Assembly (NCBI RefSeq): GCF_900103695.1
Contig: NZ_FNHF01000002.1
Coordinates: 124,001 to 188,000, forward strand
Length of the DNA stretch: 64,000 bases
Direction of reading: 5' to 3'
Source of the DNA: Sediminibacillus halophilus
GTDB taxonomy: Bacteria > Bacillota > Bacilli > Bacillales > Amphibacillaceae
Under the pieces are notes generated by a model. That model was not told the DNA's origin. It searched no databases and was given only the letters and a program-made list of their open reading frames with translations. Each line of letters starts with the position of its first letter. Position 1 is the first letter of the stretch. The position numbers and the translations under genes are program-made. Positions 1-10,513 of this stretch are shown here, piece by piece.

Positions 1-612
1 GCCCCCGTCTGCTTCAAACAAGGCACATTTCGGACCTTCCTGCATGCGGAAGATAAACTCACTTTCTGGCTGATCGATTTCTACAAAAGTTCTACGAGGG
101 GCAAGCGTAACCGGATTAGGTACTTTTACATCCGCAACTGTAGTCACCCCTACTTTTGCAGTAACAACTTGAGAGGTTCCATCATCGCCTGTACTACGGA
201 CATTCTCTTCTTGAACATTGCTGGCTAGTTTTAGAAGGGCTTTACGATCGTCATTTGGAACAAAAGCGGACTGCAATTTGATATTGAATGATTCCGTATC
301 ATAAAAACGGTCATAGGAGAAGTTAGGTACCATAGCTTCCGCCTTAATCCAGTGTCTCCGCTCTTTGTTCTTGTTCGTTTTTGAAAACACAGAAACTTCT
401 GTTGGGCTTTCGACATGGATCATAAGGTTTTCTTCCGTATCAAAATTGGATAATAGGTACTCGACCAAGCCAGAAAGAGTATTGACTTCAATCGCTGCCG
501 GACGTGGTTCTTTAATCAGATGGAGCGGTTTGGTAGAATACTCTTGGCCATCAACTCTGATTGTTTCGGTTTGGCCCAGTTCCGTAAGATACTTTATTGC
601 TTCTTTAATCAT
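1..612 (-). CDS. Conserved phage protein, unknown function (partial, runs off window)
   Basis: The reading frame is open without a stop from an ATG at 612 to the window edge, giving 204 residues and no C-terminus. It resembles, from memory, early-region proteins of temperate phages of low-GC Gram-positives, which end in segments like PNPVTLAPRRTF and QPESEFIFRM seen here. No enzymatic motif is visible and I assign no function. It lies 20 bases downstream of the replication-terminator-like gene in the same leftward unit. The upstream AGAGG is about 12 bases from the ATG, longer than usual, so the start is less certain than the frame. Confidence 0.8.
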   Translation of the reverse strand, partial: MIKEAIKYLTELGQTETIRVDGQEYSTKPLHLIKEPRPAAIEVNTLSGLVEYLLSNFDTEENLMIHVESPTEVSVFSKTNKNKERRHWIKAEAMVPNFSYDRFYDTESFNIKLQSAFVPNDDRKALLKLASNVQEENVRSTGDDGTSQVVTAKVGVTTVADVKVPNPVTLAPRRTFVEIDQPESEFIFRMQEGPKCALFEADGG

Positions 613-632
613 GATTGATTCACAACCTCTCG

Positions 633-998
633 TTATTTTGTTTTTCTAAAGTCAAAGATTTTCTCACCGGTATCGGTATTGACCGCTTCACCGTCAAAAT
701 ACGTCTGGCCCTTCAACCCAGACTTAAGTTCCTGGCCGACTACCTTCCCTTTTTCATCATGTCCCATGACAATGCTTGTAGGTACTGACACAGCTGGAGC
801 CAATTTGGAACTTACGTCGATAATGGTATCTGCGATATCCCGTTTTTCATTTGGCTTAAATGTCAGCTTGATTGTAACGGAACGTTTCACAGAAGCATCG
901 GTGTTCCGGTCTGCGATGTTTTCCAAGACGTTCCCCATTTCGTTTTCAAACCGCTCCTGTAGTCCACCGTTGGCTAATTCGCTCAATTTGATTTCCAA
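633..998 (-). CDS. Phage replication-terminator-like protein
   Basis: A small (121-residue) soluble protein resembling the family annotated as replication terminator protein in Gram-positive phages. Shared features are an N-terminal LSELANGG motif, the middle FKPNEKRDIADT segment and a C-terminal FDF-K end. I chose the TTG at 998 because AGAGGGG lies 8 bases upstream. The GTG at 1007 abuts the same Shine-Dalgarno and is too close, and the ATG at 1028 has none. It is leftward with the neighbouring early phage genes. The family name comes from annotation history, and a real role in replication arrest is not shown by the sequence. Confidence 0.72.
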   Translation of the reverse strand: MEIKLSELANGGLQERFENEMGNVLENIADRNTDASVKRSVTIKLTFKPNEKRDIADTIIDVSSKLAPAVSVPTSIVMGHDEKGKVVGQELKSGLKGQTYFDGEAVNTDTGEKIFDFRKTK

Positions 999-1059
999 TT
1001 GTTTCACCCCTCTTTCTGATGCCGACAACGCATCGGCTCAAGTAGTAAGCGGCTGCCTT

Positions 1060-1158
1060 CTACCCACGACGACAGGTTGTCCCCGTCGCACTTGCGAAGC
1101 TTGACCCGCTCCGCTACAATAAAAGTTAAGTAGGTTTTGAACTCACTGTTCCAGCAGT
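1060..1158. other. Structured GC-rich gap between early phage genes
   Basis: This gene-free stretch holds two hairpins. One is at 1140-1161 (CTCACTG paired with CAGTGGG, followed on the + strand by TTTATTTTTT). The second is near 1070-1088 (CGAC...GTCG). The first resembles a + strand terminator although all flanking genes read leftward, so its role is unclear. Confidence 0.35.
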
Positions 1159-1162
1159 GGGT

Positions 1163-1432
1163 TTATTTTTTGTCTCCCTTTATATATAGAGCAACTTCAT
1201 TAATGAGCCTTTCAGTTTCTTGGTCTGGAGCATTTTGTTTAATGCTGAGTAGTTTTTCAAGAACAGCTTCCTTTTGTCCCGATGATTGGTATTCACGGAT
1301 GAACAGTCCTTCTTCCGAAGCCAACATTTCCAAAGATGTTCCAGGCTCCCATCCGTTTACCTTTCTTACTTCCTTAGGCACAACCACCCGTCCTAGTTCA
1401 TCTAGCTTCCTTACAATGCCAAGAGCTTTCAT
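1163..1432 (-). CDS. AbrB/SpoVT-type transition-state DNA-binding protein (phage copy)
   Basis: The first 45 residues match the AbrB swapped-hairpin fold, with the hallmark GIVRKLDELGRVVVPKEVR followed by G-x-x-P/E-GTSLEM and IREY. AbrB-type proteins are dimeric DNA-binding regulators. The remaining 40 residues are helical and charged and probably form a multimerisation tail. The start is ATG at 1432 behind GGAGGAGG. It sits in the leftward early cluster of the element, where AbrB homologues are common in Bacillus phages. Whether it acts on phage or host promoters cannot be told. Confidence 0.88.
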   Translation of the reverse strand: MKALGIVRKLDELGRVVVPKEVRKVNGWEPGTSLEMLASEEGLFIREYQSSGQKEAVLEKLLSIKQNAPDQETERLINEVALYIKGDKK

Positions 1433-1450
1433 ATATAATCCTCCTCCTTT

Positions 1451-1534
1451 TCAGATAAAGAATAATGCAGTAATTACACCTACGATTAACAGAGCTCCAC
1501 ATAGGTTTTCAGCAAAGTCTCTTGCGTTGTACAA
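1451..1534 (-). CDS. 27-residue hydrophobic peptide
   Basis: A TTG start at 1534 is preceded by a near-perfect AAGGAGGTGA five bases upstream. The peptide begins YNARDFAENL and ends in one hydrophobic stretch of about 16 residues (CGALLIVGVITALFFI), so it would sit in the membrane. It lies tightly between abrB-like and another tiny ORF, in the same direction. I do not recognise it. The Shine-Dalgarno and packing are the main support. Confidence 0.55.
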   Translation of the reverse strand: MYNARDFAENLCGALLIVGVITALFFI

Positions 1535-1550
1535 CTGATTTCACCTCCTT

Positions 1551-1643
1551 TCAATAATTGGCAACCTCATAAGCCAGCCAGAAGACTGTCACAATCATCC
1601 AGAAACCGTACCAGCTATTTATGAAAAGTTTGGATTTTAACAT
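1551..1643 (-). CDS. 30-residue membrane peptide, coupled to upstream gene
   Basis: The ATG at 1643 overlaps the upstream TGA stop (TGATG), a typical translational-coupling arrangement. The peptide has a basic N-terminus (MLKSKLF) and one hydrophobic segment (WYGFWMIVTVFWLAYEV). Function is unknown. Its stop is followed at once by the strong ribosome site of the next tiny ORF, so the two membrane peptides may be made together. Confidence 0.55.
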   Translation of the reverse strand: MLKSKLFINSWYGFWMIVTVFWLAYEVANY

Positions 1644-1903
1644 CAGAACCATGCCTTTCTTGCAGCGGCTTCATGAGCGGCGTTTTGGTCCCGCTCTACC
1701 TTTTTGTGATTTAGAGCTTGTACCAGTTTCAAAGATTTAAAGATTTCCTGTGCAGCTTCTTCTGCAGCTAACATGTTGCCAGCTAGCGATTCCTGGATTA
1801 CTGTTAAATTAGCTTGCTGGATGGTATTTAGTTGATCATTGAGGACTTCGAAATCTTCAGTGAGAAAATGCTGCTCAAAATTCATTTGGTCTGCCACCGG
1901 CAT
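1643..1903 (-). CDS. Phage protein of unknown function (86 aa)
   Basis: A helical, soluble 86-residue protein with an Ala/Glu-rich centre (LAAEEAAQEIF) and no Cys or recognised motif. The ATG is behind GGAGGGATTAGG. It lies directly after a 20-codon micro-ORF and before two membrane peptides in the leftward early operon. I do not recognise the family. Confidence 0.7.
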   Translation of the reverse strand: MPVADQMNFEQHFLTEDFEVLNDQLNTIQQANLTVIQESLAGNMLAAEEAAQEIFKSLKLVQALNHKKVERDQNAAHEAAARKAWF

Positions 1904-1915
1904 CCTAATCCCTCC

Positions 1916-1978
1916 TTAGTACCACTGGCCGGATGGTGTGTAGTGGAACCAGTCGCCATTTTTAAAATAGACTTTCAC
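1916..1978 (-). CDS. Possible 20-residue micro-ORF overlapping the 54-aa gene
   Basis: GTG-started frame reading VKVYFKNGDWFHYTPSGQWY, overlapping the last 17 bases of the 54-aa gene in another frame and ending two bases before the next gene's Shine-Dalgarno. The aromatic-rich sequence looks protein-like, and it ends exactly where packing predicts. It has no good ribosome site of its own, so it would depend on coupling or a frameshift from the overlapping gene. Confidence 0.35.
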   Translation of the reverse strand: MKVYFKNGDWFHYTPSGQWY

Positions 1979-2126
1979 AGTTTTCAGCTTTGTCCCATTT
2001 CATCTTTTTAATATTTTCAACAGAATAATCTTCACTTGCTCTTACACCCATGGTTTTTAGATGTCTTTTATGTGTTTTATCAAATATTGACTTTTGATGA
2101 TCCGTAAGCTTTTCAAAACCTTTCAT
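1962..2126 (-). CDS. Small basic phage protein (54 aa)
   Basis: ATG at 2126 with GGAGGG seven bases upstream. The product is 54 residues, rich in Lys and His (DHQKSIFDKTHKRHLKTMG), with no membrane segment and one Cys near the end. It is part of the leftward early operon. I do not recognise it. Confidence 0.6.
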   Translation of the reverse strand: MKGFEKLTDHQKSIFDKTHKRHLKTMGVRASEDYSVENIKKMKWDKAENCESLF

Positions 2127-2177
2127 GTTCTAACCCTCCTAATATATAAAACGCAGTCACTGGTTATTTCGCGCATC

Positions 2178-2423
2178 CTATAGGACTCTTTCTCTGGAGA
2201 CTGATCGATACAGCTGCATAAGTTCCGGATGATTCGCTTCGAAATCAGCTCGTCTTTTTCCCCAGGCAAGAGGAATCTGATAAGCAGATTCCAAGTCACT
2301 CATCAAGGAAGCTAATCGACTATCCTTGATTTCCTGCTTGGCATTTGATTCCATGATTTCATTGAAGCGTTTTGTATATCCTTGCATTTCACCGAATGTC
2401 ATTTGTTCTACAGTTACTGGCAT
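2178..2423 (-). CDS. Phage protein of unknown function (81 aa)
   Basis: An ATG behind GAGGAGGTGATAGCAA gives an 81-residue, mostly helical, charged protein. It contains a short W-G-K-R-R stretch in the middle and no Cys. It follows the DUF771 gene by seven bases, indicating one transcript. The family is not recognised. Confidence 0.7.
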   Translation of the reverse strand: MPVTVEQMTFGEMQGYTKRFNEIMESNAKQEIKDSRLASLMSDLESAYQIPLAWGKRRADFEANHPELMQLYRSVSRERVL

Positions 2424-2429
2424 TTGCTA

Positions 2430-2705
2430 TCACCTCCTCTGTTTCAACCATTCATTTAAAAATCGCTTTGTTTCTTCAGCTGGGAAGTACCACTTGCCCC
2501 CAAGCTTCACCTTGGGAAAATCTTCTTCAAAGAAGAAAGTATTTTGTATTGTATTCCAGCTCATGCAAGTTCGGCGCTTTAGTTCATTTGAATCCCAATA
2601 AACTTTTTCAGAATCCAATTCATCTAAATGCTTATGGATAGCCTCTTCATATAGTTGTTTCAATTTACTCTGATCAACCTGAAGTTCTATCAAAGCGATC
2701 AACAC
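2430..2705 (-). CDS. DUF771 family phage protein
   Basis: A 91-residue protein with the DUF771 signature: a variable N-terminal helix, then WDSNELKRRTCMSWNTIQ, FPKVKLGGKWYFPAEET and a final LNEWLK. The second half reads like a compact helix-turn-helix or excisionase-like fold, and the family is found in early regions of Gram-positive phages; its role is unproven. The start overlaps the end of the Cro-like gene by 32 bases, so the two are coupled. The exact start among GTG (2705), TTG (2702) and a later in-frame TTG is uncertain. A perfect repressor-type operator lies 20 bases upstream of the start, inside the Cro-like gene. Confidence 0.85.
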   Translation of the reverse strand: MLIALIELQVDQSKLKQLYEEAIHKHLDELDSEKVYWDSNELKRRTCMSWNTIQNTFFFEEDFPKVKLGGKWYFPAEETKRFLNEWLKQRR

Positions 2706-2931
2706 CTTTGTAATCCGATTCTTGTCTAATTAAATTAGATTCATGGTCAAAAAAAAGATTTTCAAAATTTGCATCTACTATTTTAGAAAAATGTTTCGCA
2801 GTACCTACACTCATTTCTTCGGGATTTCGCTCCCATTTCATGTAAGTATGCACATGAACACCCAACATTTCAGCAATTTCCTTTTGAGTAAAACCTGCTA
2901 GTAGTCTGGCTTGCTTTAATGTTAATCTCAA
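2674..2931 (-). CDS. Cro-like HTH (XRE) regulator
   Basis: An 85-residue XRE protein: the helix-turn-helix lies at residues 5-55 (LKQARLLAGFTQKEIAEMLG, then YMKWERNPEEMS). The start is TTG at 2931 with AAAGGAG eight bases upstream. It is the first gene of the leftward early operon and divergent from the repressor, the position of Cro or antirepressor-type regulators. Its promoter carries an operator exactly between the -35 and -10 boxes. The C-terminal 30 residues are acidic and unrecognised. Confidence 0.85.
   Translation of the reverse strand: MRLTLKQARLLAGFTQKEIAEMLGVHVHTYMKWERNPEEMSVGTAKHFSKIVDANFENLFFDHESNLIRQESDYKGVDRFDRTSG
2725..2739. promoter_or_regulatory. Intragenic operator copy (perfect palindrome)
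   Basis: TCTAATTAAATTAGA, identical to the operator at 2971-2985 but inside the Cro-like coding sequence, 20 bases upstream of the DUF771 start. It encodes the S-N-L-I-R residues of that protein. Confidence 0.7.
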
Positions 2932-2963
2932 CTACTACACTCCTTTCGAAAGTTCTTGCATCC

Positions 2964-2992
2964 ATATTAATCTAATTAAATTAGATTGTCAA
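2964..2992 (-). promoter_or_regulatory. Leftward early promoter of the phage element
   Basis: On the minus strand TTGACA (2987-2992) and TAATAT (2964-2969) are separated by 17 bases, a near-consensus SigA promoter. The spacer is almost entirely the palindromic operator at 2971-2985, so a bound repressor would block polymerase directly. Confidence 0.85.
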
Positions 2993-3066
2993 CGATTAAA
3001 TCTAATTTAATTGTATTGTGATGTTGAATATTTTCTACATTAAAGTTATAATCTATATTAATTAGA
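2971..3066. promoter_or_regulatory. Divergent operator array
   Basis: Three copies of a 15-bp site with half-site TCTAATT/AATTAGA: a perfect copy at 2971-2985, and imperfect copies at 3001-3015 (TCTAATTTAATTGTA) and 3052-3066 (TCTATATTAATTAGA). They lie between the Cro-like and repressor genes. The first sits in the leftward promoter and the last overlaps the end of the rightward -10 box. The binder is inferred to be the repressor at 3084-3392, the Cro-like protein or both. Confidence 0.8.
3024..3052 (+). promoter_or_regulatory. Repressor promoter
   Basis: TTGAAT (3024-3029), a 17-base spacer, then TATAAT (3047-3052). It overlaps the operator at 3052-3066, which suggests autoregulation. Confidence 0.75.
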
Positions 3067-3083
3067 TTAGAGAGGTGTTCATT

Positions 3084-3392
3084 TTGGCTATAAAAGAAAA
3101 TATGAAGAAACTACGCGAAAGATATGATTTAACTCAACAAGAATTAGCTGAAATAGCTAAAGTTACAAATAAAGCAGTTTGGGCATGGGAAAATGGATTA
3201 TCAGAACCAAGAATGGGAGCGATCGAAAGAATAGCAAACCATTTCAATCTTAAAAAAAGTCAACTTATTGAAGAGGGGGGCTTGGAGGAAGTTGAAACAA
3301 TAGCAGCACATCATGATGATGACTGGACTGAGGAAGAATTAGAAGAAATAGAAAAGTTTAAGGAGTACATCCGGTCTAAACGTAACAGATAA
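3084..3392 (+). CDS. Phage repressor, HTH (XRE) type
   Basis: A 102-residue protein with an N-terminal XRE domain (residues 2-60: MKKLRERYDLTQQELAEIA, VTNKAVWAWENG, IERIANHFNL) and an acidic C-terminal tail. The start is TTG at 3084 behind AGAGAGGTG; the earlier in-frame GTG at 3075 lies inside the Shine-Dalgarno. It is followed by an ImmA-like gene and integrase in the same direction. In Bacillus elements such repressors are inactivated by their ImmA partner. It has no self-cleaving LexA-like domain, which fits that mechanism. Confidence 0.88.
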   Translation: MAIKENMKKLRERYDLTQQELAEIAKVTNKAVWAWENGLSEPRMGAIERIANHFNLKKSQLIEEGGLEEVETIAAHHDDDWTEEELEEIEKFKEYIRSKRNR

Positions 3393-3404
3393 AGGGGCGA
3401 TTTT

Positions 3405-3866
3405 ATGTATGAGCAACTACTTGCAGAAGCAGACGCTCTAAACATTGAAGTATTGGAAATGGACCTGAAGCCTCGGACAAAAGGGCTCTATGGTGATAAA
3501 GTAATTTGGTTAAACAAGAACATTGATACCACTGTTGAAAAAGGGTGTATTCTGGCCGAGGAAATTGGACATTACCATATGACAGTTGGAGATATACTTA
3601 ACCAGTCCAAAATCATGAATATTAAACAGGAGAAACTGGCCAGAAAATGGGCATTCAAAAGGATTATTCCTCTGCACAAGTTTATTGAATCTTTCGATGC
3701 AGGCTGTAGATCCAGATTTGAAATAGCGGAAATGCTAAATGTGACTGAATCATTTTTAGAAGAATGCTTAGACTTTTATCGTCAAAAACATGGTACAGAG
3801 GTAAGAGTGGATGATAAGCATATCTTATTTCTTAACCCTCTTGCTGTGTACGAAACAATAAACTAG
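3405..3866 (+). CDS. ImmA/IrrE-family putative metallopeptidase
   Basis: A 153-residue protein of the ImmA/IrrE family. It follows the repressor by 12 bases and precedes integrase, the classic immunity-module order. Members cleave or inactivate the adjacent XRE repressor on induction. The catalytic helix reads CILAEEIGHYH: the usual HExxH is EExxH here, with the second His and a following His kept. This variant occurs in phage members as far as I recall, but it leaves zinc binding unproven. The C-terminal part (RFEIAEMLNVTESFLEECL) looks like a helix-turn-helix-like segment. Confidence 0.8.
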   Translation: MYEQLLAEADALNIEVLEMDLKPRTKGLYGDKVIWLNKNIDTTVEKGCILAEEIGHYHMTVGDILNQSKIMNIKQEKLARKWAFKRIIPLHKFIESFDAGCRSRFEIAEMLNVTESFLEECLDFYRQKHGTEVRVDDKHILFLNPLAVYETIN

Positions 3867-3881
3867 AAAGGAGTATTATAC

Positions 3882-5087
3882 GTGGCCACTTATAGAAAAC
3901 TAAAAAGCGGTAATTGGCAAGCCAGGGTCTCAAAGGATGGAGAAGAATTTAGCATCGGTACTTTCCGAACTAAGAAAGAGGCACAAATAGAAGCGGCAGC
4001 TGTTGAAGAGAAGATATACTATGGCCATACATTAAATGACAGGGACAGAATATTTGAAGATGTAGCAAATGAATGGCTCTTTGAACACAAAAAGAATTCA
4101 GTGAAGGATTCCACTTTTGAACAATTAGAGGTTATAGTGCGATTACACATTCTCCCCTTCTTTGGCAACAAAAGGATTATGCTAATCAAACGACCGGAGA
4201 TAAATCGTTGGCTCAATAAATACGCAGAAAAGAAAGACAATGATGGGAACGTAAAGTACTCATACGGTGCCAGGCTTAAATATTTATCTGTCCTAAAAAG
4301 CATTTTTCATTATGCTGTGTACGATTTAGAAATTCTTGAAAAGGATCCGACTCTAAAATTAAAAATACCTGTAAAAGACAAAACCGTACAAATAAACAAA
4401 GAAATAAAATACTATAACCTACAGGAACTAAATCAACTACTTGATTTTATGGAAAATTACAAACACCAAAGGTTCAAAGAATATCGTTTGTACTATGTCT
4501 TGATATATTTATTAAGTCAAACAGGCTTAAGAATTAGCGAAGCCTTGGCCTTAAGATGGACAGACATAGATGGAGATATGTTGACTGTAGAAAGACAAAC
4601 AAGTAGGGACAAAAATAATCAACTGAAATTAACATCTTTAAAGACAACTTCTTCTTATAGAACGATTAAGTTAGATGAGGATCTGATAAAAGAGGTAAAC
4701 AGATTTAAGTTGGAACAAAATCAAGTGATACTGAAGTATAAATCTTTTAAACGTAATCCAGATGGTATTATTTTTCAGAACTACCTGGGAAATTATTTAA
4801 CACCATCTACTGTACGAGAGTCTATACAGAAATACTGCAAATGGGCTGACGTGGAATATAAAGGAACACACGTATTTAGACACACACATGCAGTTCTCTC
4901 ATTGGAAGCTGGCGCCTCGATTTTTTATGTTTCAAAAAGGTTGGGACATAAAGACACAAAAGAAACCACAAAAACGTACTTGGATATCACCGAAAAAATA
5001 GAAGAAGACGAACTCAATAAGTTCGCCTCCTACACCAAACGGAAATCAAAATCGGCACAAAATCGGCACGATTCATATTCCTTATAA
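3882..5087 (+). CDS. int: Tyrosine site-specific integrase
   Basis: A 401-residue phage integrase. Residues 1-47 form an arm-type DNA-binding domain (YRKLKSGNWQARVSKDGEE), about 55-150 a SAM-like core-binding domain, and about 175-385 the catalytic domain. Catalytic residues are visible: Arg in TGLRISEAL, His-x-x-Arg in HVFRHTHA, His in RLGHKD and the Tyr nucleophile in TKTYLDI. The start is GTG at 3882 behind AAAGGAG. It would integrate and excise the element. The gene ends 44 bases from the sufB stop, so the attachment site is most likely in or just beside the sufB 3' end. Confidence 0.95.
   Translation: MATYRKLKSGNWQARVSKDGEEFSIGTFRTKKEAQIEAAAVEEKIYYGHTLNDRDRIFEDVANEWLFEHKKNSVKDSTFEQLEVIVRLHILPFFGNKRIMLIKRPEINRWLNKYAEKKDNDGNVKYSYGARLKYLSVLKSIFHYAVYDLEILEKDPTLKLKIPVKDKTVQINKEIKYYNLQELNQLLDFMENYKHQRFKEYRLYYVLIYLLSQTGLRISEALALRWTDIDGDMLTVERQTSRDKNNQLKLTSLKTTSSYRTIKLDEDLIKEVNRFKLEQNQVILKYKSFKRNPDGIIFQNYLGNYLTPSTVRESIQKYCKWADVEYKGTHVFRHTHAVLSLEAGASIFYVSKRLGHKDTKETTKTYLDITEKIEEDELNKFASYTKRKSKSAQNRHDSYSL
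5048..5069. repeat. Tandem 11-bp direct repeat in the int 3' end
   Basis: AAAATCGGCAC occurs twice in a row. Such short repeats at the integrase end are candidate arm-type integrase sites or part of the attachment region. Only the repeat itself is seen. Confidence 0.5.
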
Positions 5088-5092
5088 TATAT

Positions 5093-5125
5093 ACCCCGGT
5101 CAGCCCCACCTGTACCGGGGTTTTT
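5093..5125 (+). terminator. Intrinsic terminator after int
   Basis: Perfect 8-bp stem ACCCCGGT/ACCGGGGT (5093-5100 with 5114-5121), 13-base loop, then a T run. It lies between int and the convergent sufB. Confidence 0.85.
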
Positions 5126-5130
5126 ACATA

Positions 5131-6528
5131 TTATCCTATTGAACCTTCCATTTCGAACTTGATCAGACGGTTCATTTCAACTGCATATTCCATTGGCAGC
5201 TCTTTCGTAAATGGCTCGATGAAGCCCATGACAATCATTTCTGTCGCTTCTTCTTCGGAGATACCGCGACTCATCAGATAGAATAACTGCTCTTCTGATA
5301 CTTTGGAAACTTTCGCCTCGTGCTCCAACGAAATATTTTCATTCAAAATCTCGTTGTACGGAATCGTATCGGAAGTTGATTTGTTGTCCATAATCAACGT
5401 ATCACATTCGATATTGGCCCGGGCGCCTTCTGCTTTACGTCCAAATTGAACGATACCGCGATAAGTTACTTTACCGCCATGCTTGGATATCGATTTCGAA
5501 ACGATGGTCGACGACGTATTCGGAGCAAGATGATGCATTTTTGCCCCTGCATCCTGATGCTGGCCTTTCCCTGCCAATGCGATAGACAAGGTCATGCCAC
5601 GGGCGCCTTGCCCTTTCAGGATGACTGCCGGATATTTCATCGTCAGCTTCGAACCAAGATTTCCGTCAATCCATTCCATGGTAGCATTTTCGTCACAAAT
5701 CGAACGCTTGGTAACCAGGTTATAAACATTGTTTGCCCAGTTTTGAATGGTAGTGTAACGGCAGTAAGCATCTTTCTTAACAAAGATCTCAACGACTGCA
5801 CTATGCAGGGAATTCGTTGTATAAACAGGAGCTGTACAACCCTCTACATAATGGACGGAAGCACCTTCATCTACAATGATTAATGTTCTTTCAAATTGAC
5901 CCATGTTTTCCGAATTGATCCGGAAATAAGCCTGAAGCGGTGTGTCCGTTTTTACGCCCTTCGGTACATAAATAAAGGAACCACCAGACCACACAGCAGA
6001 GTTAAGTGCCGCAAACTTGTTGTCAGAAGGCGGAATAACTTTTCCGAAATACTCTTTAAACAAGTCCTCGTTTTCTTTTAATGCAGTGTCGGTGTCTTTA
6101 AAGACAATACCCATCTCTTCCAGGTCCTCCTGGAGACTATGGTAAACGACTTCTGATTCATACTGGGCAGAAACACCAGCAAGATACTTCTGTTCTGCTT
6201 CCGGAATCCCCAATTTATCGAAAGTATTTTTGATTTCTTCTGGCACTTCATCCCAAGAACGTTCGGATTTCTCAGAAGGCTTAACATAATACGTAATTTC
6301 GTCGAAATCCAATTCAGATAAATCGCCGCCCCATTGTGGCATTGGCTTTTTATAAAATTGCTCGAGAGCTTTCAGTCTGAAGTCGAGCATCCATTGGGGT
6401 TCGTCTTTCTGACGTGAAATTTCTTCAACAACCCGTTTTGTCAGGCCTCTTTCCGTGCGGAAAATCGAAATATCCTTGTCATGGAACCCATATTTGTAAT
6501 CTTCAATTTCGGGCGCTTTTTTCGCCAT
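5131..6528 (-). CDS. sufB: Fe-S cluster scaffold protein SufB
   Basis: A 465-residue SufB, full length for the Firmicutes family. With SufC and SufD it forms the cytosolic scaffold on which Fe-S clusters are built. The N-terminal region [20 protein letters not shown] and the beta-helix core with [13 protein letters not shown] and [16 protein letters not shown] are typical. It is the last gene of sufCDSUB, 43 bases after sufU. The start is ATG behind AGGAGG. The C-terminus abuts the integrated element; the protein is complete, ending FEMEGSIG. Confidence 0.97.
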   Translation of the reverse strand: MAKKAPEIEDYKYGFHDKDISIFRTERGLTKRVVEEISRQKDEPQWMLDFRLKALEQFYKKPMPQWGGDLSELDFDEITYYVKPSEKSERSWDEVPEEIKNTFDKLGIPEAEQKYLAGVSAQYESEVVYHSLQEDLEEMGIVFKDTDTALKENEDLFKEYFGKVIPPSDNKFAALNSAVWSGGSFIYVPKGVKTDTPLQAYFRINSENMGQFERTLIIVDEGASVHYVEGCTAPVYTTNSLHSAVVEIFVKKDAYCRYTTIQNWANNVYNLVTKRSICDENATMEWIDGNLGSKLTMKYPAVILKGQGARGMTLSIALAGKGQHQDAGAKMHHLAPNTSSTIVSKSISKHGGKVTYRGIVQFGRKAEGARANIECDTLIMDNKSTSDTIPYNEILNENISLEHEAKVSKVSEEQLFYLMSRGISEEEATEMIVMGFIEPFTKELPMEYAVEMNRLIKFEMEGSIG

Positions 6529-6571
6529 GTCGCAAACCTCCTATTAGGTAATTATCTTCCAAAAGTTGTTT

Positions 6572-9526
<2,955 letters not shown>

Positions 9527-9543
9527 AGTACCCCTCCTTCCTG

Positions 9544-10329
9544 TTACGCTTCTTGCCCTACAGTTTCATCTTCAATGCCTAATTCTTCTTTAATCCACTC
9601 ATAACCCTCTGCTTCCAAACGCTGTGCAAGCTCAGGACCGCCGGATTTAACCACTTTTCCCTGCATCATGACATGAACTTTATCCGGTGTGATGTAGTTC
9701 AACAGTCTTTGATAGTGCGTGATAATCAGGCAGCCGAAGTTCTCATCGCGAAGCTTGTTGATTCCTTTGGAAACAACCTTCAAAGCGTCAATATCCAAAC
9801 CGGAGTCAATTTCATCAAGAATGGCAATTTCCGGTTTAATCATCATTAATTGAAGGATTTCATTACGTTTTTTCTCACCGCCGGAGAATCCTTCATTCAG
9901 ATAACGCTGCGCCATGTTTTTATCCATTTCCAAGTAATCCATCGCTTCATCCATCTCTTTGATAAATTTCATCAAGGAAATTTCGTCGCCTTCTTCGCGG
10001 CGTGCATTGATGGAGGAACGAAGGAAATCAGAATTTGTTACACCGCTGATTTCGCTTGGGTATTGCATCGCCAAAAACAAACCAGCTTTAGCTCGTTCAT
10101 CAACTTCCATTTCCAGTACGTCTTCTCCATCGAGAAGAACAGACCCTTGGGTGATTTCGTATTTTGGATGACCCATAATAGCAGAAGCCAGCGTTGATTT
10201 ACCGGTTCCGTTAGGACCCATAACAGCGTGGAATTCGCCGCCTTTAATTGTCAAATTAACTCCCTTAAGTATTTCCTGGTCTTCAATCGATACATGAAGA
10301 TCCTTTATTTCCAATGTTGAACCTGCCAT
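9544..10329 (-). CDS. sufC: Fe-S assembly ATPase SufC
   Basis: A 261-residue ABC-type ATPase that drives conformational change in the SufBC2D scaffold. Walker A is GPNGTGKST, the ABC signature is FSGGEKKR, Walker B is EIAILDEIDSGLD and the switch His is in IITHYQ. It is soluble and not a transporter. First gene of the leftward operon, behind GGAGGT, with a SigA-like promoter about 75 bases upstream. Confidence 0.97.
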   Translation of the reverse strand: MAGSTLEIKDLHVSIEDQEILKGVNLTIKGGEFHAVMGPNGTGKSTLASAIMGHPKYEITQGSVLLDGEDVLEMEVDERAKAGLFLAMQYPSEISGVTNSDFLRSSINARREEGDEISLMKFIKEMDEAMDYLEMDKNMAQRYLNEGFSGGEKKRNEILQLMMIKPEIAILDEIDSGLDIDALKVVSKGINKLRDENFGCLIITHYQRLLNYITPDKVHVMMQGKVVKSGGPELAQRLEAEGYEWIKEELGIEDETVGQEA

Positions 10330-10401
10330 AACAATACCTCCAGTTACTCTTTATTAATGCTGGAATGGATTTACACCCATTCTCAATTTATTCTCATTAC
10401 A

Positions 10402-10430
10402 ATCTTATATCATTTCGAATCTATTATCAA
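10402..10430 (-). promoter_or_regulatory. Probable suf operon promoter
   Basis: Minus strand TTGATA (10425-10430), 17-base spacer, TAAGAT (10402-10407), about 75 bases upstream of sufC. No convincing Fur or other operator was seen beside it. Confidence 0.6.
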
Positions 10431-10513
10431 CATTTTCAAATTTTCGATTAGCTTCTGCCTGACAACCGTTAACTACACGTATTTATGCCATCGCCCTATT
10501 TATAATGTAACAT

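Noticed and set aside
10380-10420. A possible Fur or PerR site before sufC
   Set aside because: TGAGAATAAATTGAGAAT is a direct rather than inverted arrangement and matches neither consensus well.
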